Shown one piece after another: positions 13,139-32,010 of a DNA stretch of 64,000 nt (positions are counted from its first letter, which is position 1; each line of letters begins with the position of its first letter). The stretch spans positions 60,435,158 through 60,499,157 of the forward strand of contig NC_085049.1 of assembly GCF_963662255.1 (NCBI RefSeq). The letters are read 5' to 3'. A program made the translations under genes and the position numbers. The DNA comes from Cinclus cinclus (lineage: Eukaryota; Chordata; Aves; Passeriformes; Cinclidae). The notes under the pieces are model-generated. The model was not told where the DNA came from and did not search any database. It saw only the letters and a program-made list of their open reading frames with translations.

Positions 13139-14450
13139 AAACTGGTCTTCAGTTTGTTTCTGTCATCTTTTCATTTTTTCTTTTTGAATACATTTATTTT
13201 TCCACTAAGCTAAGAGCAGCCCTAAGAGAACCTTCACATGTAGGTGGTGAGCTGTATGGAGGAAGTGAGGAAGTGAACAGTTTAATCACCAAACCTCCTA
13301 AGAGAGGCATGGGGATCTGGGAGCAAGGACTCTTTTGTATAGGATGTGACCCATAAGGAGCTCAGGAAAGAGATAGGCTGGGTATGGGATCAGACCTTTA
13401 CTGCAGGGGTTGTTTGTTTTTTTTTTTTCCTTTTTTCCTTTTTGGAGTTGCTGAGCTATAGCATATTTTGTCAATATAGGAAGTGGCTATAGGTAATCAA
13501 AACCATGACTAAAGGATGAATGGATGATTGATGAACTACATCCCTGCCGAAAAACAGCTTTACCTGCCAGGTTGTAGGAGACTTAATTTGGTAGAGAGCT
13601 GTTCTAAATGTTACTATCTTGAAGTAATATCTTGAGGCACAATTAGTTTTCCCAGGTCTCAGACTCCTGAGTACATCTTTTTCTATCTCTGGTCCAGTTT
13701 TCCAGGCTTATTAAAAGAAGGTGGGGCTGTTCTCATTCCTTAAAGTGGTGTTTGGATTTGGAGAACTTTCTTATTATAATGGGAATCTCTATACAGACAG
13801 ATGTAATTTAATTCTTGGTTTTTCTTCTTTTTTTTCTTTTTAATTTGTGCTTGCGTTTTTTTATGATCTAATCCTATCTACAGAAGTCAGCAGGAGTTTG
13901 CAAATGATTTTAAAAGATAGAAGATGAATCCCTAAGGGACTGTATTGGCAAATACTTTTTTCCATTCCTTTCCTTTGTGAATTGGGCAAAAGCAGGGATT
14001 TGCATTTTTCTGGATCTGTCATGAATTGAAAGCCTGGTATCTGGTGAAGTCCCAGGACAAAAATGATTTACACTATGCTATTGGAGAACTGAGATCTGTA
14101 TAAAGCTCCCTTGGAGTCTTTGAGGTTGTAAAGTGGTACAAGTTCTGATTTCTGCAAAGATGAACGTAGTATGGTAGAAGGATACGAGAGCAATACCAAG
14201 AGAAATACTGAGCTGACATTTCTCTAAAACATGGTGTCAACAAACCTCATCATAGTTTAGAAATTTGTTTTATTTTAATGTATTTTATTTTATTCTGAGA
14301 TTGAGCCTTCACAGTTGTACTGAGAACCATACAGAACTCTGTGCTGCTGCTTGCTTTGAGAGGAGCTAGCAGTAGAGATTGTCAGAGCTATTTGTATCCA
14401 GTGATTTTGCCTACTCTATTTTTACTTTGGTCTGGATACTCAAACCGGAG

Positions 14451-14503
14451 TGACTGTCCCAAACTCAGTATCAAAATGACTGTCCCAAAAATCAGTATCG
14501 AAA
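14451..14503. repeat. Tandem duplication of a 26-bp unit
   Basis: Two adjacent copies start with TGACTGTCCCAAA (14451 and 14477) and continue through CAGTATC. The second copy differs by one inserted base and one substitution. It lies about 400 bp upstream of the 599-bp exon. Confidence 0.85.
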
Positions 14504-14842
14504 CTGCTGTGTATCCTGTTTTTATGCTATATAAATTTATGATAATCCTGTGATTAAAGCTCTTGATTTCATGGAAATGTTTTGAACATACTCTGTTTTT
14601 CTGTCCTCTCTGTCTGCTAGAATCAGGCCTAACAGTTGAAACCTTTAAGTAATTTTGGCAACCTGCCTTTAAAAATAAAGTAAGGACATCTGGTCATAAA
14701 AAGAATTTCAGTTCCTTCTCACTTACTTCACTTAAATTTTAAAAAGTTAAAAATCTTTAAGCTCTGGCCAAGATATGAAGTAAGATTTTGACTGTGTGCC
14801 TACCTCTTTATGTTCAATGGATTGACTAGGAATGCCATTTAT

Positions 14843-14899
14843 TTGACCTATCCTTGTTTTCTTTTTTTCTCTTTTCCTCTCTTTGACTTCCTATTCTAG
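14843..14899 (+). other. GRIN2B: Splice acceptor of the 599-bp exon
   Basis: A long pyrimidine tract (about 14851-14897, nearly all C and T) ends in TAG at 14897-14899. A possible branch sequence TTGAC lies at 14843-14847 (A at 14846), 54 nt before the exon, a little far but usable with so long a tract. The TAG is also an in-frame stop in the exon's frame, so reading through from the intron would terminate here. Confidence 0.9.
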
Positions 14900-22060
<7,161 letters not shown>

Positions 22061-22204
22061 GATCACAGAATTACAAAATATTCTGAGTTGGAAGGGATCC
22101 ACAAGGATCATCAAGTCCAACTCTTAAGTGAATGGCCTGTACATGGATTGAACCTGCAACCTTGCTGATACTAGCACCTTGCTCTAACCATCTCAGCTAA
22201 TAGA
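22061..22204 (-). mobile_element. tRNA-Ile-derived SINE with CR1 tail (TguSINE1-type)
   Basis: Read on the minus strand, the element begins with TTAGCTGAGATGGTTAGAGC, which matches the D-arm and A-box region of tRNA-Ile. It continues through an anticodon-like segment to GGTTCAATCC, a B box with one change, and a tRNA-like end at AGGCCA (about 22133). It then passes into AGTTGGACTTGATGATCC, CCCTTCCAACTCAGAATATT and TTCTGTG, the usual 3' end of CR1 LINEs. A tRNA-Ile head joined to a CR1 tail is the structure of TguSINE1, a SINE known from passerine birds and moved by CR1 machinery. Promoter boxes are degraded, so this copy is a fossil. The flanking target duplication is not clear. Confidence 0.8.
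22133..22203 (-). pseudogene. tRNA-Ile-like head of the SINE
   Basis: About 70 bp are co-linear with tRNA-Ile on the minus strand: A-box region, a T-arm sequence with the B box GGTTCAATCC, and an acceptor end resembling GGCCA. Several stem positions are mismatched and it is joined directly to CR1 sequence, so it is not a working tRNA gene. Confidence 0.75.
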
Positions 22205-23550
22205 AGGGTTCAAGTGAAGTGATGGGTTTTTGGCAAGCTTTATCTTTTGATTAAAGGACAAACCCTTTCATTAACTCCTCCAAAATCCACCAGCTGGGAA
22301 TGAATTTTGGTATGCACCATCAGTTTCCAGATGGGAAAATGTCCGTGTTCTGCTTCCAGCCCTCTGAGACATATTCTGCTCTGCAGCCAAGTCCAATTAG
22401 TGCTAGTACCGTGGCAACTTCACTTGCTGGTGACGATATGTTTGAATGTTTGCCTTCAGACTCTCTCCACTCCTCATGGAAAGTGAGTCAAAATCCTCCC
22501 TCTGTGGTGGAGCTTTGAAACCACAAACCCTGTTCGGGCTACAGTTCAGCACTAGCTATGCTGTTTGCTGATTCTGCTCTGATCACAAAATGCATTTAGG
22601 GTGCTGTGGGCTTGAAAGCACCTCAGGGAATTGGAAAGCCTGCTTTAGCAGAGTGGTGGAGGGATGGTGAGAAATACCCTTTTTCCTTCAAGAACTGGCT
22701 TGATGGGGCAATGGATATTTTCTGACTTGCACACCTGCGCACTGATGGCTGACCATAGGGCCATGTGTAGTTTCATCACTGGCACCTATCAGGAACGTGT
22801 GCCTTTTTTTTTTTCCTTTCTGTTAGAAACGTAATTTCTTTTCCCACCCCCCGCTCTCTCTTCCCCTCAGACTTAACATTCTTACTATTTTCCAAGTTCT
22901 TAAAAATAGGAACTGCTGCGTTGCTATGGTTCCCTATGCAACTCTGGAGCAGCTTTTTCTTTCCTTTGATGCAATTTGGGTCCACGATTCAGTTTGACGA
23001 GACACCAGCGCTGCTTGCACCTAGTGCTCCCTCCTGGAAAGGGAGGGTGGGAGAGGGGGGACCATGACAGCCTTTGTGTTGTCAGAAATTCACTAAAAAA
23101 AGGGGGAAAAGATTAAGTCAGGTGACCTTTTTAGGAAAATAGTGGAGATATTAACCCTGACGTGTCTGGCATGAGATTTTTTTTTTTTATGTTCTGCAGT
23201 TTTACCACTGTTCCTGTGGTTTAACTTTCAATGGGGTGTTCTTTCCCCCCTTCTGTCCTACATCCTAGTGTGATGGAGCTGAGCCCTGTCAAACAGCTGC
23301 CTGCTCCCCTGCTGAGCACCTGCTGTTCAGTGGCTTTTGCCATCTATGCTTTGTCCAAGAGATTGTGCGTGGTTAAGTCCTTTTCTGAATTGAGGCTTAG
23401 AGCACTCCTGACTAGATACTGCTGATGAAATTCCTGTCAAAATCATTGCTTCAAGGGTTACTTGAGTCTCGTATCCACATTTCGGGAAAATGTGAATCTG
23501 CATATCTGTGGGGCAGCTGATTACTTATCTGAAGGGAACCATACCACATA

Positions 23551-23593
23551 TTGCACAGGTATAACAGGTTTTAAATACCTGTTACCTGTGCAG
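23551..23593. repeat. Strong inverted repeat (hairpin) built from CAGGT units
   Basis: The left arm GCACAGGTATAACAGGT (23553-23569) pairs with the right arm ACCTGTTACCTGTGC (23577-23591) across a 7-nt loop, with one 2-nt bulge; the outer T-A pair at 23552/23592 extends it. Each arm carries two CAGGT/ACCTG cores, so four E-box-like half motifs of the ZEB/SNAIL type lie in 43 bp. Confidence 0.85.
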
Positions 23594-24774
23594 AGTCCGG
23601 ACCTCCCTCCGCAGACCTGTATGGACCTCTCCACTGGCCTATTTTCAAGTAACGATAATTTTAAAAGTACATTTTGTTTTACTTTGTGAATTTTATTTTC
23701 ATTCGCAGTCCAAAGGTGAACATTTTTTTTTAATCTGAGCAAAAAAAAAAAAATCTCTGTTCATCCAATTTTGAGTTAAGAGAGTGTGAAATGAATGAAT
23801 TTGTTCTGCTTTCAAATAATTAGCCAGCAGTGGGATTTCTGTTGGTGTGGACAAATAACTCAAAGTTAGCTTCATGTCAAACTTCAGAAACTGGTTTGCA
23901 GTGTTAGACAAGGGATTCCTGCTTTGCTAAGGCTAGAAAATGTGATTTTGAATTGAATATAAGTATTTGAGGGTGATCTATACTGTCTTAGTGTAAATTT
24001 TTTGGTACATTCACTGTGCACTATATTTCTTGAAGTATTTGAATGGAATATAATCTAGAAATGTGGTGTTTAAAATGTTTGAATGTGTGTGAAATAATAA
24101 CAAAGAAAACAGAAATAGCAGAGACTTGTCAACTTGTTCAGTACACCCTGCTCGATCATTTCTGCAGCATGTTCTCTCCTGATTTAAGTAGTAAAAATGT
24201 CCCTGCTCAAGCCTGCAAGCACCTTAATATAAAATGAATATTAGAATCCAGCCGTAGTTGCCCTTGAAATGATCAGTCAGACTGAATGCTGCCAGCCATC
24301 TTCATACAAAGAAAGCTGTTTTCTGCCCCTGTGGAGAGATTTCTGATCTTGTTATATCACACCAAACAGGTCTCTACACCTGTCTGGATTGAAAAAAGAT
24401 GGTAAGGTGATTTGGCCTCCCCTTTGCTATAATGTACCAAGAAAAATGATGGAAAAACAGCTTTGGTGAACTCAGTGTTGGTCTCTGGTAAGGATCTGGC
24501 GAGACAGAAGATGAAGAGTTCACCCTCTTGATGGTGTGGTCATGGTGGAAGGCTGGACTACAATGAACTAAAAACCTGTGACTCTCTGTAGCCTGGCAGT
24601 GGTTGAAAATGCACAAATGCTGACTCGATGCAGACTTTTTTACTTGGTTTTTGAAGCTGCATTAAAACAAGATGGAAATGAGTTTTCAGTGTCTTGCCCA
24701 GTGTTCTTCCCTGTATTATTAGTGTCACAAATGAAATAATTTTTCAGCAAGAGGACTACCTCCAGTAGCAGTGT

Positions 24775-25030
24775 CAGCATCTTACATTTATTTATGACAG
24801 GCTGTGGCATCCTTTATCTGCAGTCCCAAAGCACTGTACAAAGTAGAAGGGGATGGCTTAATTCACCAAAATATTCAGCCATCTCTGGGGTGAAATAGAG
24901 TAGCTGTTTAATAGAATATAATGCGAAGTGGAGATGAGTACTGCACCTCACTGGAGCTGCACGAGGAATTTCAGCTGGCAGAATTAATTTACTAGAGGTG
25001 GATTTTCGCCAAGACATTGGGGGTGTTTAA
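24775..25030 (+). repeat. Very old amniote repeat remnant (family not named)
   Basis: Landmarks resemble a dispersed amniote repeat that I know from reptile genomes: TTACATTTAT, then CCCAAAGCACTGTACAAAG, then CAGCCATCTCTGGGGTGAAA, then CACTGGAGCTGCACGAGGA, and TTTTCGCCAAGACATTGGGG in that order over 250 bp. I recognise the series from memory of related copies and cannot name the family. It appears diverged but collinear over its length. Confidence 0.4.
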
Positions 25031-25304
25031 TGAGCACAAGATATTAGCGGCAGTGCCACACATGCCTCTCTTATGCCTCTGTGAAGCAGGCAGCCAGCAG
25101 CTACAGAAATGGTTTCACAAGAGAGGTTAGCAACTTTTCCATTATGCAGACTTCAAGAGCAAATGTTATCTAGTTTCAGTGACCTCCTTCATCCCAAGAG
25201 GATGACATGTTTTGAGCTGATTTTATGTAGATTTTACATTAATTATCTGCTTATTTTCCCTGGAGACAGCCCTGGGCAGGGGGAGATGTCCAACAAGGCT
25301 GCTG

Positions 25305-25326
25305 TGGTTACAGACTGGTTACAGAC
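25305..25326. repeat. Perfect 11-bp tandem duplication
   Basis: TGGTTACAGAC occurs twice head to tail. This looks like a recent slippage product with no further copies. Confidence 0.8.
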
Positions 25327-26014
25327 AAGTGATGACTAAAACTGGATGGAGAGCAAAAGGGTTGACTACAATGAAGCTCTGAGAGGATTTAGCCACATGG
25401 GTAATATATGTCATATATAACAGATGGTCCTCTCAAAAGGATACTTTTCATTGCTTTCTTCCCTTTTAAAATAATATGTCACTGACAGATTAGGTCCTGT
25501 GAGTGATATGAGGCACCTCAAACAGATTGCTGCAAGCAATGCTTTCCACCTTCTTCACAAAGATGCTGATGTTGTCCTTCTGCATCTGAGTGGTGACACA
25601 TGGCATGGTGAGAGCCTACAAGAGCTGGTACTTAAGCCATGACAAAATACTCTTCAGCATCACCAAGGGACTGTGAAGATTTTGAGGTGCAAAATACAGA
25701 TGCTTACAGCCTCTGAATAAATCTGAACATCTAGCAATTGCTCTTCAGTATGCCTAGTGTGTACTCACGTCAAAAAGCTGTTTTGCAGGGCAATGTGGGA
25801 TATTGGGCTTTCTAGCATTTGACTTGCCCAGATTCAGAAGTGCAGCAGAACCATTATTTCAGAGTTCTGCCTGCTTTGCTGCCCTTGTCTCAGTTTCCTT
25901 TTCCTTTCCTTGCAGGCATGTAGCTGAGACACTGGGGGGCTTAACTTGCAGATCCATTTTGGTTTTAATGTAGCCTTGAGATGGAGAAGTTCTTGCTTTT
26001 TGCAAATGTGAGAT

Positions 26015-26411
26015 GAATCACAGAATGGTTTGAGTTGGAAGGGGAACTTGAAGATCATCTAGTTCCAAGCTCCCTGCCATAGGAGAGGATATTTTCAGCT
26101 ACACAAGATTGTTCAGAGTCCCATGAGACCTGGCTTTGAACACCCATGGGGTGGGGCATCTACAGCTTCTCTTGGCAACAGTACGTATTTGTTGTTTCCT
26201 AATATGTAATCTAAATCTACTCTGTTTGAACCCATTTCTCTGTGTCCTGTCAGTACATGCTCATGTAAATAGTCTTGCTTCATCTTTCTTGTAAATTCCC
26301 TTCAGGTACTGGAAGGCCACCATTAGGTCACCCCAAAGGCTTCTCTTTTACATATTGAACAATCCAAATTCTCTCAGCCTTTCCTCACAGGAGAGGTACT
26401 CCAAGTGCCTT
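26015..26411 (-). mobile_element. CR1 LINE, 3' fragment
   Basis: The + strand shows the reverse complement of a CR1 3' end: GAATCACAGAATGGTTTGAG, TTGGAAGGGGAACTTGAAGA, CATCTAGTTCCAAGC. It continues through GGGGCATCTACAGCTTCTC, AGGTACTGGAAGGCC and CTCTCAGCCTTTCCTCACAG. About 400 bp survive, with many substitutions and small deletions. The copy is 5'-truncated, as is normal for CR1, and lies antisense to GRIN2B. It keeps no open frame. Confidence 0.92.
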
Positions 26412-29400
26412 GGAGGTGGCACCAAACCACAGTTTCTCTGGTGGCTGTGGAAAGATGATTGTTCTGGAAAGGGCTCCAGTTTGACTGTCTAGAGTGAGAA
26501 ATTTACTTATTTTACTGATTTGTGTTTTTTTTTTCTCTAAACAGTTTTAAATTGAAGGCTCAAGTTTGAATTGATGAAGGCACAAGCTTAGCAGTGCTGT
26601 GAAATTGATTTGGAATAGTTTATTATAGTTCCATGAAATTGCTTAACAAGGAAGTTTGGCAGAGTGAGGGAGCCAAATGAGAAAAGCATGGTGCTCCCAA
26701 CAGTGGATGGCACTGGGAGTACTGTGTAAGCCAGAATGGAGGGTATGTAGGCATTCAGGGGTGGGATTAGCCGGAGAGGAGATCTGCCTAAGTGACAGGC
26801 ATCCACCAACTTGCACTGTAGAGCTGGTTTACATTGCTGCTGGTTTCCTCCCTTTTTGTCACCCTCTTCTGGATCCTCACAAAGCCTGCAGAAGGGGTTC
26901 TGCCTCTTGGCACTCAGCTGCGGCAGCTCAGAGACGTTCTTTGGAGCCGGCAGTTGTCAGTGTGGAAGCAGGTCCCCAGAGAAGGGCACTGACAGAAAGG
27001 GAGTGTGGGGATGTGGTGCAGATGGAGGACCACTTGGGGAAATATAAAGCATCGCTAGGCTTGGTTTTAGAGCACTCAGTGTGAAGGACATGCAGCTGGT
27101 TCTCTAAGTGAGAGGGCTGTGGGTGACGCTGACTTTCATTGCTCTGCGTGGTTTGGAGATTGCCTTGCCTTTTCAGATGCCAAAGGTCAGAGCAGCAGTA
27201 GTACCTAAAACTAGGTAGTTGCCTGGATGCTGTGATTTTGGCTGTGGCCATTCTGCTGAAGCTGAGCAGTGGGAACTGCTATGCCAGGAAATCCCTAAAT
27301 ATCCTCTTGGTGTCTGAGAAGTCAGAGGAAAGCAGTCATATAAATTTGTCATATTTGTGACAGAGATTCATGCTGAAAGTTTCTTTAAGTATCAAAGAAA
27401 GCTGTGTGGCAGCACCTAGGGGTGTCATCTAGAGATGGCTGTGGTCCACTCCCCTCACCATTATAGAAGAAAGGAGGTGTTGGGCTGGTCAAGGAGACAA
27501 ACACTGTTGTGCCTGTGCCTATTTACATAATTACTACACCTCTGTGAGGCTGCTGTACAAGACCACGGGCCCCAGCCAATACTCAGGGTATTGAGGAAGT
27601 TCTCAGTATTGCAGTAGTCTGGTGAGGTGTCAAGGAGCTGTCTTGGGAGCTGTGGAACAAGTTTTTGTGTAGTGGCACATGCTGGTGGGACTATGAAAGA
27701 TGTGGACGAAGTGAGCGAGGTCTGTTCTGTAAGGATGGCTCTCTGGTAAATACTCACACCTTTACTGATGTAGACCTATGTCAAAAAGCTTGTTCTCCTA
27801 ATGAAGTCCTTATGCCTTGGTTTTGCAATGTCTGCTATGCATTTTATCACTAAAAATGCTATTTCTTTATGTTCCTTCTTCAGGCCAGGAATCCCTTTTT
27901 TCCCTTCCTTTTTTCTTGTCAGCAGGCATGGGAACAGGGGGCTTGTTCTGACCAGTGGGTGCAAGAGGAAATTTAGAATGTACTCTTCTGCATAATTCAG
28001 AATCTGTTCTTCTGCAGTGCTTCTAAAGAAGGATGTAAATGGTGGGTATTCAAACAGAGGAGCAGAGAGGATGGAACAAGTACTTAGATGTTTGAGCTAA
28101 CAATTTTTTTACTTCCTCCCCAGTCCAGTGATCCTGATGGGTTTCCCATTGTTTGCCTGAGAGAGCACTTTGAGGGGCTGGGAGTGGGATGCTTGTGAGC
28201 TTGCCAGATAAACAGTAGTCCTTGCTAACTGACATTTTATCCTTCTTTTTCAGCATAATTTTGGGGCAGGCTTGCAGGTTTGCATTGCGGAAGGAGAGAG
28301 CAGGAGATTGCTGCAGAAGCAATAGTCCATAGGCAAAGCCTATTGCACTGGGGTTTCCATGATTCCATGCTCACAGTGTTTTGCAAACAGCCAGGGATGA
28401 ACCCACTGCTTTGTTATCAGTCATGCCCCCCTTGTGTGTCTCTGTGTCCTTCCATCACTCTCATCTTCCATCTTCTTATCCTTCCCTCAATAGGTAATTA
28501 TTTTCTATAGAAATATTAAATCTTAGCTTAAAACAGAAGAACCACCCATTTTTCCTACCCCCTTTCTTTCCTCCCTTTCATCTTTTCTTCCCATGGAAGT
28601 GTTTGAAGTAGCACAAGTTCCCAAGAAAGGCATGTTTTTTGCTCCCTTTGTGCTTTGGCTCTGTGTCCCTTTTTCATTATATCTTCTCTTTGTTATTTTG
28701 TTCTGTCTGCCTCCTCTCTCTGTTTTCTCCCCATCTCTCAACCCTTCTTCAAGGCTCGTTCTTCATTAATATGTTAATTTCTAGCCCAGGAAAGGTTCTT
28801 GCAGCTCACTGTTCACCAGGGAGACCCATAAGAGTGAGCTAGGAGAAAGAGAGAACAGGGAGAGAATAAGAAAAAGGAGTGAGTCAGTAATAACTTGATA
28901 CGACAAGGGGTGTTAGCAAAGGAGAATTTTGCACTGACAGGTATCAGGATGCTGGGGAGAAGAGGATTATCCACAGTTTGGACTGGATTGGTCTTTGTCT
29001 ATTGTTTTGACATTTTCAACTTCTGAAGCTTAATATTAGTAAAAAAAAAAAAGAAAAAACAACCCTCAAAAACTAAGGAAGCTCTGAACTCTTTTTTCCA
29101 AGTAGCTCCTTTCTGGCAATTTCTAAGTTTCTTTCCCTCTGCACAGAATTTTTTTAAACACCAGGTCCTACAGCCACCCTGATGTGGTCTCTTTGTTTCA
29201 TTTCATGCAAACTTGTTCATGCATGGTCTTTGCATAAGGCTTTGGGTATATTTTGCAGGATGAACAAAACCATACCAGAAATTCTCTGAAGGGAGTTTTA
29301 CTCCAAGAAAAGTTTTCAGGCGAGAAGTAGAGAATGCTTAAGCTGCTGTTCAGGTAAAGAGGTATGAATAAAGAATATAATAACTCCAGAAGTTATACAG

Positions 29401-30309
29401 CAGTGAAAATGTTAGGGAACCTGGGGTTATAAGGAGCATGACAACTGCCATTAGAGACAGGTGTGATGAGTCAAAATTTTCCTTTCTGCCACCCACCACT
29501 ACAGTTACTGGGTGGAAGGTTGCAAAGAAAGAAGAAATGGAGTCAGGCAGCTCTGCATCACGGACCAGACCTGGGAAGGATGCAGAATGCCAACACTATT
29601 GCAGCTTTACTCAGAAGTTAGGAAACCTCTAGCTACTGTATTTGCTGTTTTATACCTAATGAAGTGAGACCTCTGTCTGTGCTCGTAGTCCTAGGATCGT
29701 GATTGCCCAAGCAAATAATTACCAATGCAGCAATGAAAGCTGGTGCTGGGAAGCTGGCAGGGTGGGTGGCAGGAGGTGAGGAAGCAGTTCTGAGGAAGGG
29801 CATGTGGTAAAGGAGAGAGACAGGCAAAGAGAGCTCTGACACAGTGCTGCAAAATCGGTGTGAGCTGGAAGCAGAATAACTGGGGAGGAAAACTCAGGGG
29901 GACTGCTGCAATGTTCTGTGAAGTCCAAGGCTCCCGAGCCAAGAGCCTTTCATACATTACGTACATACAACTGTGTCAGAAGAATATTATTTAGGTTGCA
30001 AAGGCAAGCACTTCAAACAGAAGAAAATTCCAGAATTAAGGCTGCAATCTTAATTTGGCATCCTTGTGTCTGTGCATTATAGAGCAGTGGTTTCAGTACT
30101 ATCTTTCAAGACAGGACCCCTGCCTGCTTCTGTATGCAGGATGGGTGACGTTGCCTGGCTGAGCAGTGATTCAGTATTTTGTTTCCTTTGCCTTGTTTAA
30201 TGTGTATCTTTAAGCTTTGTATTGTGTCTGCTTTCACAGGCTGCTGAGAATTGAGGATTCTTTGTCTCAAGGTGTTATCTGTGGCACTTTAGGTCAGGAT
30301 CTCAGTACA

Positions 30310-30425
30310 TCATGAAGCTCACGGATTTTCACCCTACTCCTACGAGATGAGAGGACACAAGCTACTTTATGTAAATCCATTGTATAGGCGGGGAATTGAG
30401 GTGCAGCAAGATTAAGGTCAAAAAT
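30310..30425. repeat. Possible ancient SINE remnant (MIR-like or other amniote SINE)
   Basis: AAATCCATTGTATAGGCGGG, GAATTGAGGTGCAGCAAGAT and TAAGGTC resemble the widespread motif series of old SINEs (tacagatggggaaactgaggc, then acagagagattaag, then gtca). The resemblance covers only about 60 bp well. Confidence 0.3.
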
Positions 30426-30901
30426 GTCTATTAATTTTTCATGGCCCATCTGAGACACCTAGAATCTCATTATTCAAAGTACTGATCATTACAGAATGCT
30501 TTCAGTGTTCAAAGCAAATTTCTCTTTGTCTTCAACTCAGCAATTCTTCAATTGCCCCCTGCCAAGTCTTACCTAGGACTGAGCACTGTTTTTCATTGAT
30601 TTTTTATTAATGTAGAAATTAAAATTTGGTGACATACAAGTTATATGGGCTGTTTGTTTATATGCCATATAATTGTTTGTTTTGCAGAAATCATCTTGAA
30701 CCCAGGAGAAAAGCAAAACAGTCTCCAAACCATTTCCCTTTTTTAATTTTAATTTGAATTATTTCTTTCAGTATATTTGAGACAAAACACTGGATTTCAA
30801 ATTCCAATTAGTTTTTAAATTCAGTATGTATCTTCCTTTCATTTGTAAAAAGGATGTTAGAAAATGTTTTGATTCAAAAGAAGACAAAGACAGGCTGAAT
30901 G

Positions 30902-30934
30902 TATATATGTTATATATATATATATAATATATAT
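30902..30934. repeat. (TA)n microsatellite
   Basis: Alternating TA units are interrupted by single breaks and followed by a nine-T run. This is a low-melting tract about 200 bp upstream of a CR1 fragment. Confidence 0.85.
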
Positions 30935-31129
30935 TTTTTTTTCAACAAGGTAAAAACTTTATACTTACTGATTTGACAAAAATTTGGCTCCCAATACAGT
31001 ACTTATTTTTGTTTGGAATTACCACCAGACCAAAAAAAGGGACCAGAGGATTTGTCCAGCTTTTGTTAAGCATGTAGAAAATGGGGTTCACAGATTTAGA
31101 GACTACTTGTAAAAACTCTGGTTTAAGAG

Positions 31130-31378
31130 ATTTTACTGATCTCTTCTCCCTTATGTCCAGTAGTAGGATGCGTGTGAATGGTTTGAAGCTGTGCCATGTG
31201 AGGTTTACACTGAATGTTAGGAAGGTTTTCTTCACTGGGAGGTTGGTCAAACAGTGGAACAGGCTTCTCAGAGAGGTGGTCAATGCTCCAAGCCTGTCAG
31301 TGTTTAGGAGGCATTTGAACTAGATAATTGTTGTAGGTCCCTTTCGAATGGAATGGAATGGAATATTCTGTTCTATTT
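31130..31378 (+). mobile_element. CR1 LINE, 3' end of ORF2 and tail, sense to GRIN2B
   Basis: The + strand translates in one frame to FTLNVRKVFFTG, VVNAPSLSVF and RRHLN (to about 31323), the usual C-terminal end of CR1 ORF2. A short 3' UTR (GTAGGTCCCTTTCGAATGG) and a CR1-type tail follow. The tail is a short GGAAT repeat (31346-31364) and ATTCTGTTCTATT. It is the only CR1 in the window reading with the gene. It is 5'-truncated and lacks the reverse transcriptase core. Confidence 0.9.
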
Positions 31379-31990
31379 GTGCCACCATGGCCTTGTGCAG
31401 AGGTTGGGATAAATCCAGCCTTGCAGTACACCTTTCAGCTGGCTTAGCAATATGATTTTCCTGTTTGTCCTAGCCATTCTCAACCTCTCACTTGATTACT
31501 GCTCACTTTCCAAACAGCTAAGTTTGATTCCCAAATTAATCTGTCTAGTGCATTCAACAAGATCAGAGTCCTGCAAGAAAAATTGTTGATTCAGGACTGA
31601 TTTTTAGTCATTATGCAAAATGGGATGCATTCAAATTGTTTGAATAACTATAATGCTGAGGTTTTCCCTCTTTTGCACTGTTTGACTTTGTGTGATGAAT
31701 AAGCCAACACTGCCAAGCTGCGTGGTTCAGTAGTCACAAACTTGTTATCTTTTCTCTCCCGCTGCTGACCTCTTGTCTTGACTCTACCAGCTTGCCTTGC
31801 CTGTTCTGCCCTTCTGCCTTCTTGTCCCAGTCTGGTTCTCACCTAGCAAAGTTAGAATCTATCTTAGAGACAAATAATCTAAACTCCAGAACCTCCATCT
31901 AGAAAAATTAAGCCTCCACTGCGGGATGGTGTCACTTATTTTCATCCATTTCCACTAGTCTCCATTCTGACTCCTTGTCCAACCTGTCTT

Positions 31991-32010
31991 CTCCTCCCCT
32001 CCCCTCCCCT
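31991..32010. repeat. Short (CCCCT)n repeat
   Basis: Three to four CCCCT units lie in a pyrimidine-rich setting. The complementary strand is a G-rich run of AGGGG repeats that could form a G-quadruplex. Confidence 0.75.

Larger units (their letters stand above)
1..14899 (+). other. GRIN2B: Intron between GRIN2B coding exons 1 and 2 (3' part)
   Basis: This is 14.9 kb of non-coding intron; the start of the intron is outside the window. No exon of another gene is recognisable on either strand. It holds two CpG-dense blocks (765-980 and 6200-6560), a short AC repeat at 3772-3784, the GTGCC minisatellite at 6343-6432, a T-rich tract at 13081-13138 and a tandem 26-bp duplication at 14451-14503. 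The stretch from about 6.6 to 13 kb shows nothing beyond ordinary AT-rich intron sequence. Confidence 0.93.

Noticed and set aside
22920..22941. GTTGCTATGGTTCC as a further X-box
   Set aside because: The second half site has two mismatches; too weak beside the other candidates.
30660..30720. Acceptor-like TTTGTTTTGCAG followed by open sequence, a possible hidden exon
   Set aside because: No matching donor with an open frame compatible with the phase-2 intron, and no protein similarity.
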